Source: an uncultured Klebsiella sp. (lineage in GTDB: Bacteria; Pseudomonadota; Gammaproteobacteria; Enterobacterales; Enterobacteriaceae). From it: a stretch of 14,501 nucleotides of DNA. Shown here piece after piece: positions 14,499 to 14,501 of this stretch (positions within the stretch are counted from its first letter, which is position 1; the number at the start of each line of letters is the position of its first letter). The notes below the pieces were generated by a model. The model saw only the letters and a program-made list of their open reading frames with translations. It did not search any database and was not told the origin of the DNA. The stretch covers positions 1-14,501 of the forward strand of contig CABUCP010000025.1 in assembly GCA_902490055.1 (NCBI GenBank), in the 5' to 3' direction. The translations under genes were made by a program, and so were the position numbers.

Positions 14499-14501
14499 TC
14501 G

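Overview
The window looks like chromosomal DNA of an enteric bacterium of the Klebsiella/Raoultella type. It is GC-rich, densely coding and carries a REP/BIME pair. Most proteins closely resemble, from memory, E. coli proteins (YgaV, YgaP, DdpX, DdpA-F), but the gene neighbourhood is not that of E. coli K-12. The aldehyde dehydrogenase is closer to the ExaC/AcoD type of Pseudomonas and Ralstonia than to E. coli AldB. I see no phage, transposon, CRISPR, tRNA or rRNA.

Layout. Positions 1-210 are AT-rich and without a supported gene, apart from a terminator-like hairpin. Positions 211-1100 hold ygaVP on the minus strand: an ArsR-family, thiol-type repressor and a membrane-anchored rhodanese, preceded by a 40-bp palindrome that fills the probable 5' leader. 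Positions 1123-2770 hold an AzoR-type flavin reductase divergent from a LysR-type regulator. Positions 2830-3426 encode a PAP2 undecaprenyl-diphosphatase of the BcrC/YbjG type. Positions 3440-7006 form an aldehyde-oxidation module: an AcoR-like sigma-54 activator (minus strand) divergent from an NAD-dependent aldehyde dehydrogenase (plus strand). Between them lie, in order, a perfect inverted repeat (probable activator site), an IHF-like site and a -24/-12 promoter. Positions 7007-7311 are a convergent intergenic region with a GC hairpin and two oppositely oriented REP elements.

Positions 7312-14233 are one long minus-strand operon in transcription order rpiR-type regulator, ddpX, ddpA, ddpB, ddpC, ddpD, ddpF. 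It encodes a periplasmic-binding-protein-dependent dipeptide ABC importer plus a VanX-like D-Ala-D-Ala dipeptidase, so imported D-Ala-D-Ala would be split to D-Ala for use as nitrogen and carbon source. The junctions are tight (11-bp gap, 4-nt overlap, 60-bp gap with a hairpin, abutting, 1-nt overlap, 8-nt overlap). Upstream is a near-consensus sigma-54 promoter (TGGCACG...TGCTT) and, about 120 bp above the predicted start site, a perfect TGCAC-N7-GTGCA dyad that matches the NtrC site consensus. This reads as a nitrogen-starvation-controlled operon. The unusual part is its first gene, a MurR/RpiR-type regulator whose sugar-phosphate-binding loop is atypical and which, as far as I recall, the E. 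coli ddp operon lacks. A second large inverted repeat and a ribosome binding site at the right edge indicate a divergent gene just outside the window.
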